A stretch of 64,000 nt of DNA from JARRQJ01 sp963761035. Lineage in GTDB: Bacteria; Pseudomonadota; Gammaproteobacteria; DRLM01. The position numbers were made by a program, and so were the translations under genes. Below are positions 18,635-27,987 of the stretch, one piece after another; position 1 is the stretch's first letter, and each line of letters opens with the position of its first letter. The notes beneath the pieces were generated by a model, which saw only the letters and a program-made list of their open reading frames with translations, had not been told where the DNA came from and searched no databases. The stretch lies in contig CAVXFH010000002.1 in assembly GCA_963761035.1 (NCBI GenBank), positions 682,001-746,000 on the forward strand, in the 5' to 3' direction.

Positions 18635-20128
18635 GTGACAGCAAAAAAATCCCGCACGACCAAAAACAAGAAAATCCTATTCGTCACCAGCGAAGTACAC
18701 CCTCTGATCAAAACCGGCGGCCTAGGCGACGTGTCCGGGGCCTTGCCGCTCGCGCTTAAGGGCCTCAAACAGGACATCCGCATCATCCTGCCCGCCTACC
18801 GCGACGCCATACGGCGCAGCGGTCCCTATACCATAGCCAGCCTGGTATTTCACCCGGAGTCTCATCCCATACGCCTCCTGGAAGGACGCCTTCCCGGTAC
18901 CGACATTCCGCTATGGTTGGTGGATATCCCCTCGCTCTTCGACCGACCGGGCAACCCCTATCTCGGTCCCGACGGCCGCGATTGGCATGACAACGCCTTA
19001 CGCTTCGCCATGTTCGCCCGGGCCGTCGCCACTATCGCCTTAGATCAAGCGGGTCTGGATTGGTATCCCGACATCGTCCATTGCAACGATTGGCAAACAG
19101 GACTGATACCCGCGCTGTTATCGCTTAATGCAACACGCCCCTCAACCGTGTTTACCATCCATAATCTGGCCTATCAAGGCCTGTTCCCCGCCGAGGAATT
19201 CCGGCAGCTCGGCTTGCCGGCGGCACTGTGGGGCATGGACGGTCTGGAATTCTACGATCAACTTTCCTTCATCAAAGGCGGGCTGCTATTTGCGGACATG
19301 CTCACCACCGTGAGTCCTACCTATGCCAAGGAGATCCGTACCCCGGCCTTCGGCTGCCAATTGGACGGCCTGCTGCGCCACCGCGCCGATCGCCTGGTGG
19401 GGATTCTCAATGGAGCGGATTACGGTGAGTGGAGCCCCGAACGCGACCCGCATCTGGCTCACCATTATCGCGTCGACAACTTGCAGGGCAAGGCCGCCAA
19501 TAAGGCCGCCTTGCAGCGGGAGTTGGGGTTGTCACGCGATCCCGGGACGGCGCTCATCGGTTTTGTCGGTCGCCTGGTGGAGCAAAAAGGTGTCGATCTG
19601 ATATTAGCTATACTGGTAAACCTCTTCGAGCAACCGCTACAAGTGGCAATCTTGGGCTCGGGTAATGAAGCGTTCGAACAGGCCCTCACCACGCTGGCCA
19701 GCCACTATCCGCAACGTTGCCATGTCAAGATCGGCTTCAGTGAGGCCCTGGCTCATCGCATTGAGGCCGGTGCCGACATATTCCTCATGCCTTCCCGCTA
19801 CGAACCCTGCGGACTCAATCAAATCTACAGCCTGCGCTACGGCACCGTCCCCGTGGTACGTCGCACCGGCGGTCTGGCCGACACCGTGATCGATTTCGCT
19901 GCGGGCCTGGCCACAGCCACCGGCTTCGTCTTTGATGAAGCAACCCCCGCCGCCCTGATGACCACCCTGCAACGGGCGCTACGACTCTACGCGGACGCCC
20001 CCCGGGACTGGCAGCGGCTAATCCACAATGGCATGCATCAGGATTACAGCTGGCATCAAAGCGCCAAGGCCTACCTGGAACTCTACCAACAGGCTATAGC
20101 GCACGCGGGCACGGGCAAAATCCAATAA
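18635..20128 (+). CDS. glgA: glycogen synthase (ADP-glucose type)
   Basis: Extends alpha-1,4-glucan from ADP-glucose; a GT5-family GT-B enzyme. The KTGGLGDVSGALP loop near the start binds ADP-glucose, and ILPSRYEPCGLNQIYSLRYG-like residues (MPSRYEPCGLNQ) near 390 hold the catalytic glutamate site. I chose the GTG at 18635 because AAGGAA lies just before it and the family starts close to KILFVTSE. An ATG at 18560 in the same frame would add 25 residues, has no ribosome binding site, and cannot be excluded. The product is 497 residues. It is divergent from gnd. No glgB or glgC is present in the window, so whether it serves glycogen storage is not shown here. Confidence 0.93.
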   Translation: MTAKKSRTTKNKKILFVTSEVHPLIKTGGLGDVSGALPLALKGLKQDIRIILPAYRDAIRRSGPYTIASLVFHPESHPIRLLEGRLPGTDIPLWLVDIPSLFDRPGNPYLGPDGRDWHDNALRFAMFARAVATIALDQAGLDWYPDIVHCNDWQTGLIPALLSLNATRPSTVFTIHNLAYQGLFPAEEFRQLGLPAALWGMDGLEFYDQLSFIKGGLLFADMLTTVSPTYAKEIRTPAFGCQLDGLLRHRADRLVGILNGADYGEWSPERDPHLAHHYRVDNLQGKAANKAALQRELGLSRDPGTALIGFVGRLVEQKGVDLILAILVNLFEQPLQVAILGSGNEAFEQALTTLASHYPQRCHVKIGFSEALAHRIEAGADIFLMPSRYEPCGLNQIYSLRYGTVPVVRRTGGLADTVIDFAAGLATATGFVFDEATPAALMTTLQRALRLYADAPRDWQRLIHNGMHQDYSWHQSAKAYLELYQQAIAHAGTGKIQ

Positions 20129-20205
20129 GGCTGTATAATGTGCTCTTTTGTGCTTGGGTAAACCGATCCATGCCGACAACTATCCTGAAAACACAATAAA
20201 TCATC

Positions 20206-22998
20206 ATGAGCGACAAACTACTTCGCGTCCGCGTCAAGCTGCTGGGTAAATTGTTGGGCAATGTCCTCCGCGCCCAAGCGGGCGGGCATGTGTTCGTTGC
20301 CGTGGAAACCCTGCGCAAGGGCTACATCAGCCTGCAGGAAGAAGACAACCCTCGCAAACGCGCGCGTCTCACCAAACTAATAGACAAACTCGATCCGGAT
20401 ACGCTTACCCACGTGGTACGCGCCTTCAGCACTTATTTCAGCCTGGTAAACCTCGCTGAAGAGGCGCAGCAATATCAACAACGCGTGCAACAAATCCGCG
20501 AAGGCGGCCCTCTATGGGTGGGCTCTTTCGACCACACCTTGCGCCAGTTCCACGACCAAGGGATAAATGTCGAACAGCTGCAGGCGTTGTTGAATAAACT
20601 TATCTATATGCCGGTGTTCACCGCCCACCCTACCGAGGCGAAACGCCGTACCATCCTGGAGGCATTACGCCGCATCTTTGTTACCGCCGAGGAACTGGAA
20701 GACCCGCGCATCGGCGAGGAAGAAGAGGCCGAGATCATTCGTCGGCTGGAAAGCGAAATTCAAATCCTGTGGAAGACCGATGAAGTGCGCGCCAAGCGCC
20801 CGCAAGTCAAGGACGAAATCCGCAACGGCCTCTTCTATTTCCAAGAGAGCTTATTCGACGCCGTGCCGCGCATGTATCGCGGCTTGGAAAAAGGCATTCG
20901 CCGCATCTACGGTGCAGGCCTCGGCAATCCGGTCAGCGTACCCAGTTTCCTGCGCTTCGGCTCATGGATCGGCGGCGACCGCGATGGCAATCCAAACGTC
21001 ACGCCGGATATCACCAAGCTGGCGGTGCACTTGCATACCCGCACCGCGGTATTGGCCTATCTCAATCGCGTCACGCGTTTGAGCCATATTCTTACTCATT
21101 CCAGCCTGCTGTGCCGACCATCGGACGAATTCATGCAGGGCCTGCGCCGCGACGAGACTTTCTGCGCCATGGCGTTCCAGGATAGCCCGGAGCGTTTCGG
21201 CAATGAGCCGTATCGGCGCAAGCTCTACATCATGCGCTATCGTCTGGAGCGAAAACTGGCCAATATCAAAGCGAAATTAGAAGGTGAAATACATAGCGTC
21301 GAAGAAGACCAATATGACTCAGCTCAGGAATTATTGGACGATCTCCATGTTATTCGCGATTCACTAATAAGCCATGGTGACGCGGCCATCGCCGGCCGGG
21401 AGTTGCAGGACCTGATCCGACTGGTGGAAACCTTCGGCTTTTTCCTGGTCCACCTCGACATCCGCCAGGAATCGGCCCGCCACACCGCCGCGGTCGCCGA
21501 GATCATCGCTCATTCACCGGGTAAGCACGGGGATTACCTCGCAGCGGATGAGGCGGCGCGCCTCGCCTTATTGAGTGATCTTATCACCCAAACCGACTCC
21601 CTCCGTTTCGATCACAGCCTGCTAAGCGCCGAGACTCTCGAAACCTTGTCTGTATTCGACGTAATGCGGAGCCTGCGCGAGGAGATCAGTCCAGAATGCT
21701 TCGGTCATTACGTCATCTCCATGACCCACAACGCCAGCCACGTCATGGAAGTGATGCTGATGGCGCGCATCGCCGGCCTGATCGGCAAACGGGACAAGCG
21801 TTGGTATTGTCATGTGAAGGTCAGCCCGCTGTTCGAGACCATCGAAGACTTGAGCCGCATCGAAGAGGTGCTGGCGACCTTGCTCGACAATCCCGTCTAC
21901 GCGGCGCTGCTCGCCGCCTCCGGCAACCAACAGGAGATCATGCTGGGTTATTCCGATTCCTGCAAGGACGGCGGCATCCTGTCATCTTCGTGGAAACTCT
22001 ATGAGGCGCAGAAAAAGATCATGGCCCTCACGTCGGCACGCAATGTGCGATGCCGATTATTTCACGGCCGCGGCGGCACTGTGGGCCGCGGCGGCGGACC
22101 CACCCATGAATCCATCCTATCGCAACCGCCCGGCACCGCACAGGGACAGATTAAATTCACCGAACAAGGCGAGGTTCTGTCCTATAAATACAGCAACTGC
22201 GAAACCGCAGTCTACGAACTCACCATGGGCATCACCGGATTGATGCTGGCCAGCCGCGGTCTTATCACCCCGTCTAGCGCCGATAGAAACGATTTTCTCG
22301 GCATCATGGAACAACTCTCCGACAACGGCGAGAGCATCTACCGTGCATTGACCGATCGCACGCCCGGCTTTTTGGATTTTTTTTACGATGCCACTCCGGT
22401 CGCCGAACTGAGTCTGTTAAATATCGGCTCCCGTCCTTCGCATCGCAACCGGCAAAGCCGCTCCAAATCCTCCATTCGCGCCATCCCCTGGGTGTTCGGC
22501 TGGGCGCAGGCGCGTTTCACCCTACCCGCGTGGTTCGGTATCGGAACCGCATTGGAGCAATGGCGCAACAGCGAGCCGGACCGTTTGGCAAAATTACAGC
22601 AGATGTATCGGGAGTGGCCGTTCTTTCGCGCGCTGCTCAGCAATACCCAAATGGCCTTATTCAAGGCCAATATGACTATCGCCAAACAATATACGAATCT
22701 ATGCGGCGATCCCGTCATCGCGCAGCAGGTATTCGATATCATCCAGGCTGAATATCGGCGCACGGTCACGCAAGTCCTCAACGTGGTCGGCACTCAGCGT
22801 ATGATCGAGGAAAATCCGATCTTGGCGCTGTCGCTTACCCGACGCAATCCCTACTTGGATCCCCTCAACTATATTCAGATCACCTTGATGAAACGCTCCC
22901 GCAACCAGGAGTTGGATGAAACCGCGCGACAAGTATGGCTGGACCCTATGCTGCGTTCCATCAACGCCATCGCCGCGGGCATGCGCAATACCGGCTAG
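20206..22998 (+). CDS. ppc: phosphoenolpyruvate carboxylase
   Basis: Fixes bicarbonate onto PEP to give oxaloacetate, replenishing the TCA cycle. It has 930 residues, slightly longer than the E. coli enzyme; the extra length is mostly the N-terminus. The catalytic histidine segment FTAHPTEAKRRTI lies near 143-155, the glycine-rich catalytic loop FHGRGGTVGRGGGP near 619-632, and the QEIMLGYSDSCKDGG segment near 576-590. The C-terminus ends AIAAGMRNTG, the conserved aspartate/allosteric tail ending in NTG. It is a single-gene unit 77 bases after glgA and may share its transcript. Confidence 0.97.
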   Translation: MSDKLLRVRVKLLGKLLGNVLRAQAGGHVFVAVETLRKGYISLQEEDNPRKRARLTKLIDKLDPDTLTHVVRAFSTYFSLVNLAEEAQQYQQRVQQIREGGPLWVGSFDHTLRQFHDQGINVEQLQALLNKLIYMPVFTAHPTEAKRRTILEALRRIFVTAEELEDPRIGEEEEAEIIRRLESEIQILWKTDEVRAKRPQVKDEIRNGLFYFQESLFDAVPRMYRGLEKGIRRIYGAGLGNPVSVPSFLRFGSWIGGDRDGNPNVTPDITKLAVHLHTRTAVLAYLNRVTRLSHILTHSSLLCRPSDEFMQGLRRDETFCAMAFQDSPERFGNEPYRRKLYIMRYRLERKLANIKAKLEGEIHSVEEDQYDSAQELLDDLHVIRDSLISHGDAAIAGRELQDLIRLVETFGFFLVHLDIRQESARHTAAVAEIIAHSPGKHGDYLAADEAARLALLSDLITQTDSLRFDHSLLSAETLETLSVFDVMRSLREEISPECFGHYVISMTHNASHVMEVMLMARIAGLIGKRDKRWYCHVKVSPLFETIEDLSRIEEVLATLLDNPVYAALLAASGNQQEIMLGYSDSCKDGGILSSSWKLYEAQKKIMALTSARNVRCRLFHGRGGTVGRGGGPTHESILSQPPGTAQGQIKFTEQGEVLSYKYSNCETAVYELTMGITGLMLASRGLITPSSADRNDFLGIMEQLSDNGESIYRALTDRTPGFLDFFYDATPVAELSLLNIGSRPSHRNRQSRSKSSIRAIPWVFGWAQARFTLPAWFGIGTALEQWRNSEPDRLAKLQQMYREWPFFRALLSNTQMALFKANMTIAKQYTNLCGDPVIAQQVFDIIQAEYRRTVTQVLNVVGTQRMIEENPILALSLTRRNPYLDPLNYIQITLMKRSRNQELDETARQVWLDPMLRSINAIAAGMRNTG

Positions 22999-23055
22999 AA
23001 AGGCGCAAGCATAAAGCTGAAAGCCTCAAGCTCAAAAGCTACGCATATAGCCGAT

Positions 23056-23436
23056 TTAAGCCACCTGTACCGGGATGGCGCTGCTTACCCGTAAAATACG
23101 ATTACGCTCGTCAAGATAGACCAAGGTAGGCTTGAAATTGGCCAACTCGTGTTGGTTGAGAGCGGCATAGGTACAAATGATCAGCCGATCGCCGGGATTG
23201 GCCTTATGGGCCGCGGCGCCGTTGACCGAAATGATGCCCGAACCGTCTTGGGCGCGGATCGCGTAGGTGGTAAACCGTTCCCCATTGGCCATGTTGTAGA
23301 TTTGAATCTGCTCGTACTCGCGGAACCCCGCGGCATCCAACAGGACACCGTCGATGGCGCAAGAGCCCTCATATTCGAGTTCCGCATGGGTCACCCGCGC
23401 ATGATGCAACTTCGATTTGAGCATGGTGTACTGCAT
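23056..23436 (-). CDS. panD: aspartate 1-decarboxylase
   Basis: Makes beta-alanine for pantothenate. It has 126 residues. It is a self-processing pyruvoyl enzyme: cleavage between Gly24 and Ser25 in EYEGSCAID creates the cofactor. The later residues GERFTTYAI and NGAAAHKANPGD (about 72-83) form the active site and are intact. It follows panC with a 77-base gap on the same strand, so panB-panC-panD runs as a cluster, with beta-alanine made next to the ligase that uses it. Confidence 0.97.
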   Translation of the reverse strand: MQYTMLKSKLHHARVTHAELEYEGSCAIDGVLLDAAGFREYEQIQIYNMANGERFTTYAIRAQDGSGIISVNGAAAHKANPGDRLIICTYAALNQHELANFKPTLVYLDERNRILRVSSAIPVQVA

Positions 23437-23513
23437 GAGCCGTTTACCTTCCCTACTGGGAAATCCCTAACAAATCGTTGAGATATTGCCGAAGATATTA
23501 TGGGGGTTTATCC

Positions 23514-24368
23514 CTAATCCTTCAATGTCACAGCGAAGTTATCGATTAGGCGGGTATTGCCCAACCAGGCGGCGGCCAAAATAATCAGACGAGAATCAAC
23601 GGCCTGAGGTACACCCAAATCTTCGGCGCGACGAATAGCCACATAATCGGGGCGAAAACCGCTTTCCTGCAGCAAGATATTGCCACGGGCGGTCAAGGTG
23701 TCGTAGTCCCGCACCCCTCCCACCATTTGCCCGCCCAGCCACTGCAAGGTTTGATAGAGAATCGGGGCAATTCCCCGTTCCTCGGGTGTCAAATAGATAT
23801 TCCGCGAACTTAAAGCCAGGCCATCTGCTTCGCGCACCGTGTTGACGCCGATAATTTCAATGGGCATGCACAGGTCGTCTACAACGCGCCGTACTATCAA
23901 TAGTTGTTGGTAATCCTTTTCGCCAAACACGGCAATATGGGGACGTACCGCATTGAAGAGTTTGGCCACTACAGTCGCTACTCCGGTGAAATGGCCGGGA
24001 CGGAACACCCCGCATAAGATGTCCGTCAAATCGGGGACCTTCACCCGTACTGTATGGTCGATGCCATGGGGATAGATTTCATTCACCTGGGGAGCAAATA
24101 ATAATTGCACGCCATTTTCGGCCAATATCAGACTGTCTTGCTTTAATGTGCGGGGATAAGACTCCAGATCTTCCTGATGACCAAATTGCAAGGGGTTGAT
24201 GAAAATACTTACGACCACTCGGTCAGCGGCACGAGACGCGCGCTTAACCAACTGGAGATGGCCGTCATGAAGGTTGCCCATGGTGGGGACAAAGGCAACC
24301 CGCTCGCGGCGGGCGCGCCATTGGTCTACCGTCGAACGAAGGTGAGCGATGGTTTGGACGGTTTGCAT
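23514..24368 (-). CDS. panC: pantothenate synthetase (pantoate--beta-alanine ligase)
   Basis: Joins pantoate and beta-alanine using ATP. It has 284 residues. The ATP-binding PTMGNLHDGHLQL (about 29-41) contains the HIGH-like HDGH. FVNPLQFG is represented by FINPLQFG (about 57-64), FGEKDYQQL (about 148-156) is canonical, and SSRNIYLTPEER (about 187-198) is the KMSKS-equivalent region. It begins three bases after panB ends, consistent with co-translation. Confidence 0.97.
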   Translation of the reverse strand: MQTVQTIAHLRSTVDQWRARRERVAFVPTMGNLHDGHLQLVKRASRAADRVVVSIFINPLQFGHQEDLESYPRTLKQDSLILAENGVQLLFAPQVNEIYPHGIDHTVRVKVPDLTDILCGVFRPGHFTGVATVVAKLFNAVRPHIAVFGEKDYQQLLIVRRVVDDLCMPIEIIGVNTVREADGLALSSRNIYLTPEERGIAPILYQTLQWLGGQMVGGVRDYDTLTARGNILLQESGFRPDYVAIRRAEDLGVPQAVDSRLIILAAAWLGNTRLIDNFAVTLKD

Positions 24369-24371
24369 CGG

Positions 24372-25193
24372 CTAAATATAACAATGTTCCGGCGCCGGGA
24401 ACGCGCCGCGCTTCACCGCCTCTACGTAACTCTCCACTGCCGCCCGAACATGGGGCTGCCCCGTCATAAAGTCCTTGGCAAACTTGGGCCGTTTCCCCGG
24501 TGCGATGCCGAGCATATCATAGATCACCAGAACCTGGCCGTCGCAGTCGGGACCCGCGCCGATACCGATCACCGGTATTTCCACTGCCCGCGTAATCTCG
24601 GCGGCCAAGCTGACGGGAATACTCTCCAACAACAGCGCGTCGGCGCCCGCCTCCTGCAGGTCCTTGCTATCTTGTACCATGGCGCGGGCCGACGCCGCGT
24701 CACGCCCCTGAACCCGGTAGCCGCCCAAGCGGTAAACGGACTGAGGCTGCAAACCCAAATGGGCACACACCGGAATCCCGCGCGCGGTCAGCTGCCGTAC
24801 CGTCTCAACCTGAAGCGCACCGCCCTCCAACTTCACCATATGCGCGCCCCCCTCCTGCATCAGGCGGGCTGCGTTCATCAACGCCTGCTGTGGCGAGGCA
24901 TAGCTCATAAAAGGCATATCGACCATCAATAATGCACGCCGCCGACCGCTGTCTACCGCGGCGCTGTGATACACCATATCATCCATGGTAACCGGGATGG
25001 TGCTATCCCGGCCCTGTACCACCATTCCCAGCGAATCGCCCACCAGCAATACCTCAACCCCGGCCTCATCCAACATACCGGCAAAGCTCGCATCATAGGC
25101 GGTTAGGCAAACGATCTTTTCCCCCGCGCGCTTCATGTTTTGCAGCACCGTCACCGTGATCGGCGCGGTGGATTTAGACACGCGTGAACTCAT
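24372..25193 (-). CDS. panB: 3-methyl-2-oxobutanoate hydroxymethyltransferase
   Basis: Adds a one-carbon unit from methylene-THF to ketoisovalerate to form ketopantoate. It is a 273-residue TIM-barrel enzyme. Landmarks are LTAYDASFAGMLDEAGV (about 30-46), LLVGDSLGMVVQGRDST (about 49-65, with the metal-binding Asp) and IPVIGIGAGPDCDGQVLV (about 192-209). Its start overlaps the stop of the kinase gene by four bases (ATGA), placing it in a pcnB-folK-dNK-panB-panC run. Confidence 0.97.
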   Translation of the reverse strand: MSSRVSKSTAPITVTVLQNMKRAGEKIVCLTAYDASFAGMLDEAGVEVLLVGDSLGMVVQGRDSTIPVTMDDMVYHSAAVDSGRRRALLMVDMPFMSYASPQQALMNAARLMQEGGAHMVKLEGGALQVETVRQLTARGIPVCAHLGLQPQSVYRLGGYRVQGRDAASARAMVQDSKDLQEAGADALLLESIPVSLAAEITRAVEIPVIGIGAGPDCDGQVLVIYDMLGIAPGKRPKFAKDFMTGQPHVRAAVESYVEAVKRGAFPAPEHCYI

Positions 25194-25849
25194 GCCAAGA
25201 TCTCGGCCGGCAAAGGATTGACGTAATGTCTGCCGCTGCGGGTGCGGCGGACATAATCCACCAGTTGCTGGTAATCCAAATCGCTGCTCACCCAGTCGAT
25301 GGTGGCTGCATTGACGATCAACAACGGCGACTGATCGTAGTTATAAAAGAAATCGGCGTAGGCGTCGGCCAAACGCTGCAAATAAGCGGATTCGATCCAT
25401 CGTTCGTAATGAACACCGCGCCTCTTCACACGGTCGATCAATATTTCCACCGGCGCCTGAAGATAGATCACTAGATCAGGCGCCGGCGGTGCCAGGTCCA
25501 AATGGCGGTAAATCTGCTCATACAAACGCAACTCATCGTCATCCAGAGTGAGTAGAGCGAAGAGGCGATCCTTTTCCAATAAAAAATCACTGACCAACTG
25601 CGGTCTGAATAAATCTCTCTGCAGCAAGGCCCGAACCTGTTGTACGCGCTGAAACAAGAACGACAACTGGGTGGGCAAGGCTACTTGGCGGGGGTTTTGG
25701 TAATAACGCTCGAGAAATGGATTGTCCTCGGCACGCTCCAATAACAACTCACTGCCGAAGGTTTCCGCCAAACGCCTCGCGAGGCTGGTCTTGCCAACCC
25801 CGATAGGACCTTCGACAATGATATAACTCGGCGCGCCGCTTTGGGTCAT
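25190..25849 (-). CDS. deoxynucleoside kinase (dGK/dAK family)
   Basis: A P-loop kinase that phosphorylates deoxynucleosides for dNTP salvage. It has 219 residues from ATG 25849. YIIVEGPIGVGKTSLARRLAE is the P-loop at the front, NPFLERYY (about 45-52) and the central FLFQRVQQVR (about 63-72) are family-typical, the ERS-type motif is replaced by FLLEKDRLFA, and the lid is DRVKRRGVHYER (about 147-158). The frame extends 13 codons upstream into folK, but ATG 25849, two bases after the folK stop, is the sensible start. It is coupled to panB by a four-base overlap. Which deoxynucleoside it prefers cannot be read from the sequence. Confidence 0.85.
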   Translation of the reverse strand: MTQSGAPSYIIVEGPIGVGKTSLARRLAETFGSELLLERAEDNPFLERYYQNPRQVALPTQLSFLFQRVQQVRALLQRDLFRPQLVSDFLLEKDRLFALLTLDDDELRLYEQIYRHLDLAPPAPDLVIYLQAPVEILIDRVKRRGVHYERWIESAYLQRLADAYADFFYNYDQSPLLIVNAATIDWVSSDLDYQQLVDYVRRTRSGRHYVNPLPAEILA

Positions 25850-25851
25850 AC

Positions 25852-26349
25852 TTATGCAGGCATGGCCTGCAAGCCGAGGCTGGAGCAACGCTCCAATAAT
25901 GTTTGGAGGCTTCCCGCTCCGGGTATATGTAACTGCGGGGCGATCTCATGGAGTGGGTACAATACAAAACTGCGTTCCGGCAACCCGGGGTGGGGTACGG
26001 TCAGGGTATCGCCCTCCAGTTGGACATCACCATACAACAACAAATCCAGATCCAAGGTGCGCGGTCCCCAGCGTTCTGCCCCCCGTACCCGTCCATGCTG
26101 TTCTTCTATCAAGTGTAACTCCCGTAATAACTCCGCTGCGGTCAGCCGAGTATCCACCGCCGCGACCGCATTGAGGTAATCGGGCTGCGTCGACGCGGCC
26201 AATGGCTTACTCCTATATATGGAGGAATAGTCCACGCAACAGGTAGCGGGAATGGCATCTAAGGCCGCCAAAGCGCTGCGAATCTGGGCGTTGGGATCAT
26301 TGAGGTTGCTGCCTAATCCCACATAAGCCCGCACTAGACTTGAATTCAT
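25852..26349 (-). CDS. folK: 2-amino-4-hydroxy-6-hydroxymethyldihydropteridine diphosphokinase
   Basis: Pyrophosphorylates the pterin precursor in folate synthesis. It has 165 residues from ATG 26349, which follows a purine-rich GGGGGGAT site; the frame could extend 15 codons further but without family similarity. AYVGLGSNLNDP is the standard opening, SSIYRSKPL (about 42-50) binds pterin, and GPRTLDLDLLLYGD (about 94-107) carries the two magnesium-binding aspartates. HPGLPERSFVLYPL (about 117-130) completes the pattern. It lies 41 bases after pcnB, the arrangement found in E. coli (pcnB-folK-panBC). Confidence 0.96.
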   Translation of the reverse strand: MNSSLVRAYVGLGSNLNDPNAQIRSALAALDAIPATCCVDYSSIYRSKPLAASTQPDYLNAVAAVDTRLTAAELLRELHLIEEQHGRVRGAERWGPRTLDLDLLLYGDVQLEGDTLTVPHPGLPERSFVLYPLHEIAPQLHIPGAGSLQTLLERCSSLGLQAMPA

Positions 26350-26390
26350 ACCGCATCCCCCCAGCATAATGTCGCCCCATAGCCAGGCGA

Positions 26391-27725
26391 TCAATTCTCT
26401 CCAGATTTTTCGCCGGTAACCGCCCTTCCTTTGCCGCGACGCCTGCGTCGTTTCTTTCCCTGAGTCTCGCCGGACCTAACACGTTTCAACCGCTCATTTT
26501 GGTCCAAGGCTTGAAACTCTGTCCACCATTGCGTTAAATCCCCCAAATCTTCTCCGGCTTCTGTCCGTAATAACATGAAATCATACGCGGCGCGAAACCG
26601 AGGATGCTCCACCAATTTAAGGGGACGCATGCCGGTTATGCGCCGCAACCGGGGTTGCAGTGCCCAGATCTCGCGCATGGGGACGCTAAAGCGCTTAGGC
26701 AGTGAGGTCCGCGCCGATTGCCGACTCTCCACCGTATGGGCCGCCTCTTGCAATGACTGTATTTCACCCATACCCTGCGCCTCTAATTCAATGATGCACT
26801 GACGTAACGGTTCCCACAAAAGCGCCGCATAGAGGAAGGCCGGCGTCACCGGTTTCCCCTCGGCGATGCGAGTGTCGGTATTTTGCAGGGCGCGAACCAA
26901 TAAGGTCAGCGGGAAACCATGTTGCTCCTTGGACAGACTCGTTTCGGTCTGAGGGAATAAATAGCCGAACAAACCAAAGCGACGCAGCAGTTCAAAGCTC
27001 TGCACTGCGCAGCCACCCAGAAACAGTTTCAAGATTTCATCAAACAGTCGGGCGGGTGGAATATCCTCCAGCAAATGGGCCAGTTGGAAGATAGGCTCTT
27101 CGCTGTCGGGATGGATGCAGAAACCCAGCTTGGCGGCAAAGCGCACGGCGCGCAACATCCGCACCGGGTCCTCGCGGTAACGCTGCACCGGATCCCCCAT
27201 CAGACATAGCATGCCTTTTTGCAGGTCCTCCATGCCCCCGGCGTAATCCACCACCGAGAAATCCTGGATATTGTAATAAAGGGCATTGACGGTGAAATCA
27301 CGCCGCAATGCATCTTCCTCCAAGGTGCCATAGACATTGTCGCGCAGGATACGACCGGTCTCGCTGCGCGAATCCGCCTCTTGGTCGCCGTTGCCCTGGG
27401 TACGAAACGTAGCGACTTCGATAATCTCATCTTCGAAACGAACATGGGCCAGACGGAAACGCCGTCCTATCAACAGACAATTGCGGAACAGTTTCTTGAC
27501 CTCTTCGGGCCGGGCGTTGGTCGCCACGTCAAAGTCCTTGGGTTCCCGGCCCAATAACATATCCCGTACACCGCCACCGACGAGATAGGCATCAAACCCG
27601 GCCCCCCTAAGCCGGTATAAAACCTTGAGGGCATTGGGACTAATATTGGACCGTGAGATCACATGATCGGAACGGGGAATGATGCGCGCTTGTGTATTAA
27701 TTGTTGAACCTTCAAAGATGTACAA
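26391..27725 (-). CDS. pcnB: poly(A) polymerase I
   Basis: Adds 3' poly(A) tails that promote RNA decay. It has 444 residues. The nucleotidyltransferase domain has VGGGVRDMLLGREPKDFDVATNA (about 50-72), with the metal-binding DFD. CLLIGRRFRLAHV (about 83-95), which is poly(A)-polymerase-like, and the RRDFTVNALYY segment (about 139-149) follow; these separate it from CCA-adding enzymes. The C-terminus is very basic (GKKRRRRRGKGRA), as in E. coli PcnB. It heads the folK-dNK-panB-panC series and is divergent from the tRNA-Glu gene. Confidence 0.95.
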   Translation of the reverse strand: MYIFEGSTINTQARIIPRSDHVISRSNISPNALKVLYRLRGAGFDAYLVGGGVRDMLLGREPKDFDVATNARPEEVKKLFRNCLLIGRRFRLAHVRFEDEIIEVATFRTQGNGDQEADSRSETGRILRDNVYGTLEEDALRRDFTVNALYYNIQDFSVVDYAGGMEDLQKGMLCLMGDPVQRYREDPVRMLRAVRFAAKLGFCIHPDSEEPIFQLAHLLEDIPPARLFDEILKLFLGGCAVQSFELLRRFGLFGYLFPQTETSLSKEQHGFPLTLLVRALQNTDTRIAEGKPVTPAFLYAALLWEPLRQCIIELEAQGMGEIQSLQEAAHTVESRQSARTSLPKRFSVPMREIWALQPRLRRITGMRPLKLVEHPRFRAAYDFMLLRTEAGEDLGDLTQWWTEFQALDQNERLKRVRSGETQGKKRRRRRGKGRAVTGEKSGEN

Positions 27726-27748
27726 ATGACAATAACGTAGATAAGCAC

Positions 27749-27776
27749 TTGTCTAGATTGGGGCGAGCCGTATAAT
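27749..27776 (+). promoter_or_regulatory. promoter of tRNA-Glu
   Basis: A -35 TTGTCT (27749-27754) and a perfect -10 TATAAT (27771-27776) are separated by 16 bases. They lie about 35 bases before the mature 5' end of the tRNA, leaving a short leader for RNase P processing. Confidence 0.75.
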
Positions 27777-27811
27777 ATCGTTTTTTCACACGGGCCCGCA
27801 ACGCGGCCCAT

Positions 27812-27887
27812 GCTCCCTTCGTCTAGTGGCCTAGGACACCGCCCTCTCACGGCGGGAACAGGGGTTCGAGTCCCCTAGGGAGCGCCA
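27812..27887 (+). tRNA. tRNA-Glu (anticodon CTC)
   Basis: A complete 76-base cloverleaf with encoded CCA. The acceptor is GCTCCCT/AGGGAGC with discriminator G, the D arm contains CTAGTGGCCTAGG, the anticodon stem CCGCC/GGCGG frames the loop CTCTCAC (anticodon CTC), and the T arm is AGGGG-TTCGAGT-CCCCT. It closely resembles bacterial tRNA-Glu, but with CTC rather than the universal TTC, so it reads GAG only. A TTC isoacceptor must exist elsewhere. Confidence 0.96.
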
Positions 27888-27987
27888 TTTCAATGGCTTA
27901 CCTGCGTATTTCCGCCAGCTTTAACCAACTCCACACCAAGCCGATAAGACCGGTAACTTCCTTTCCCCCTCACTCGCGAGGAAAGAT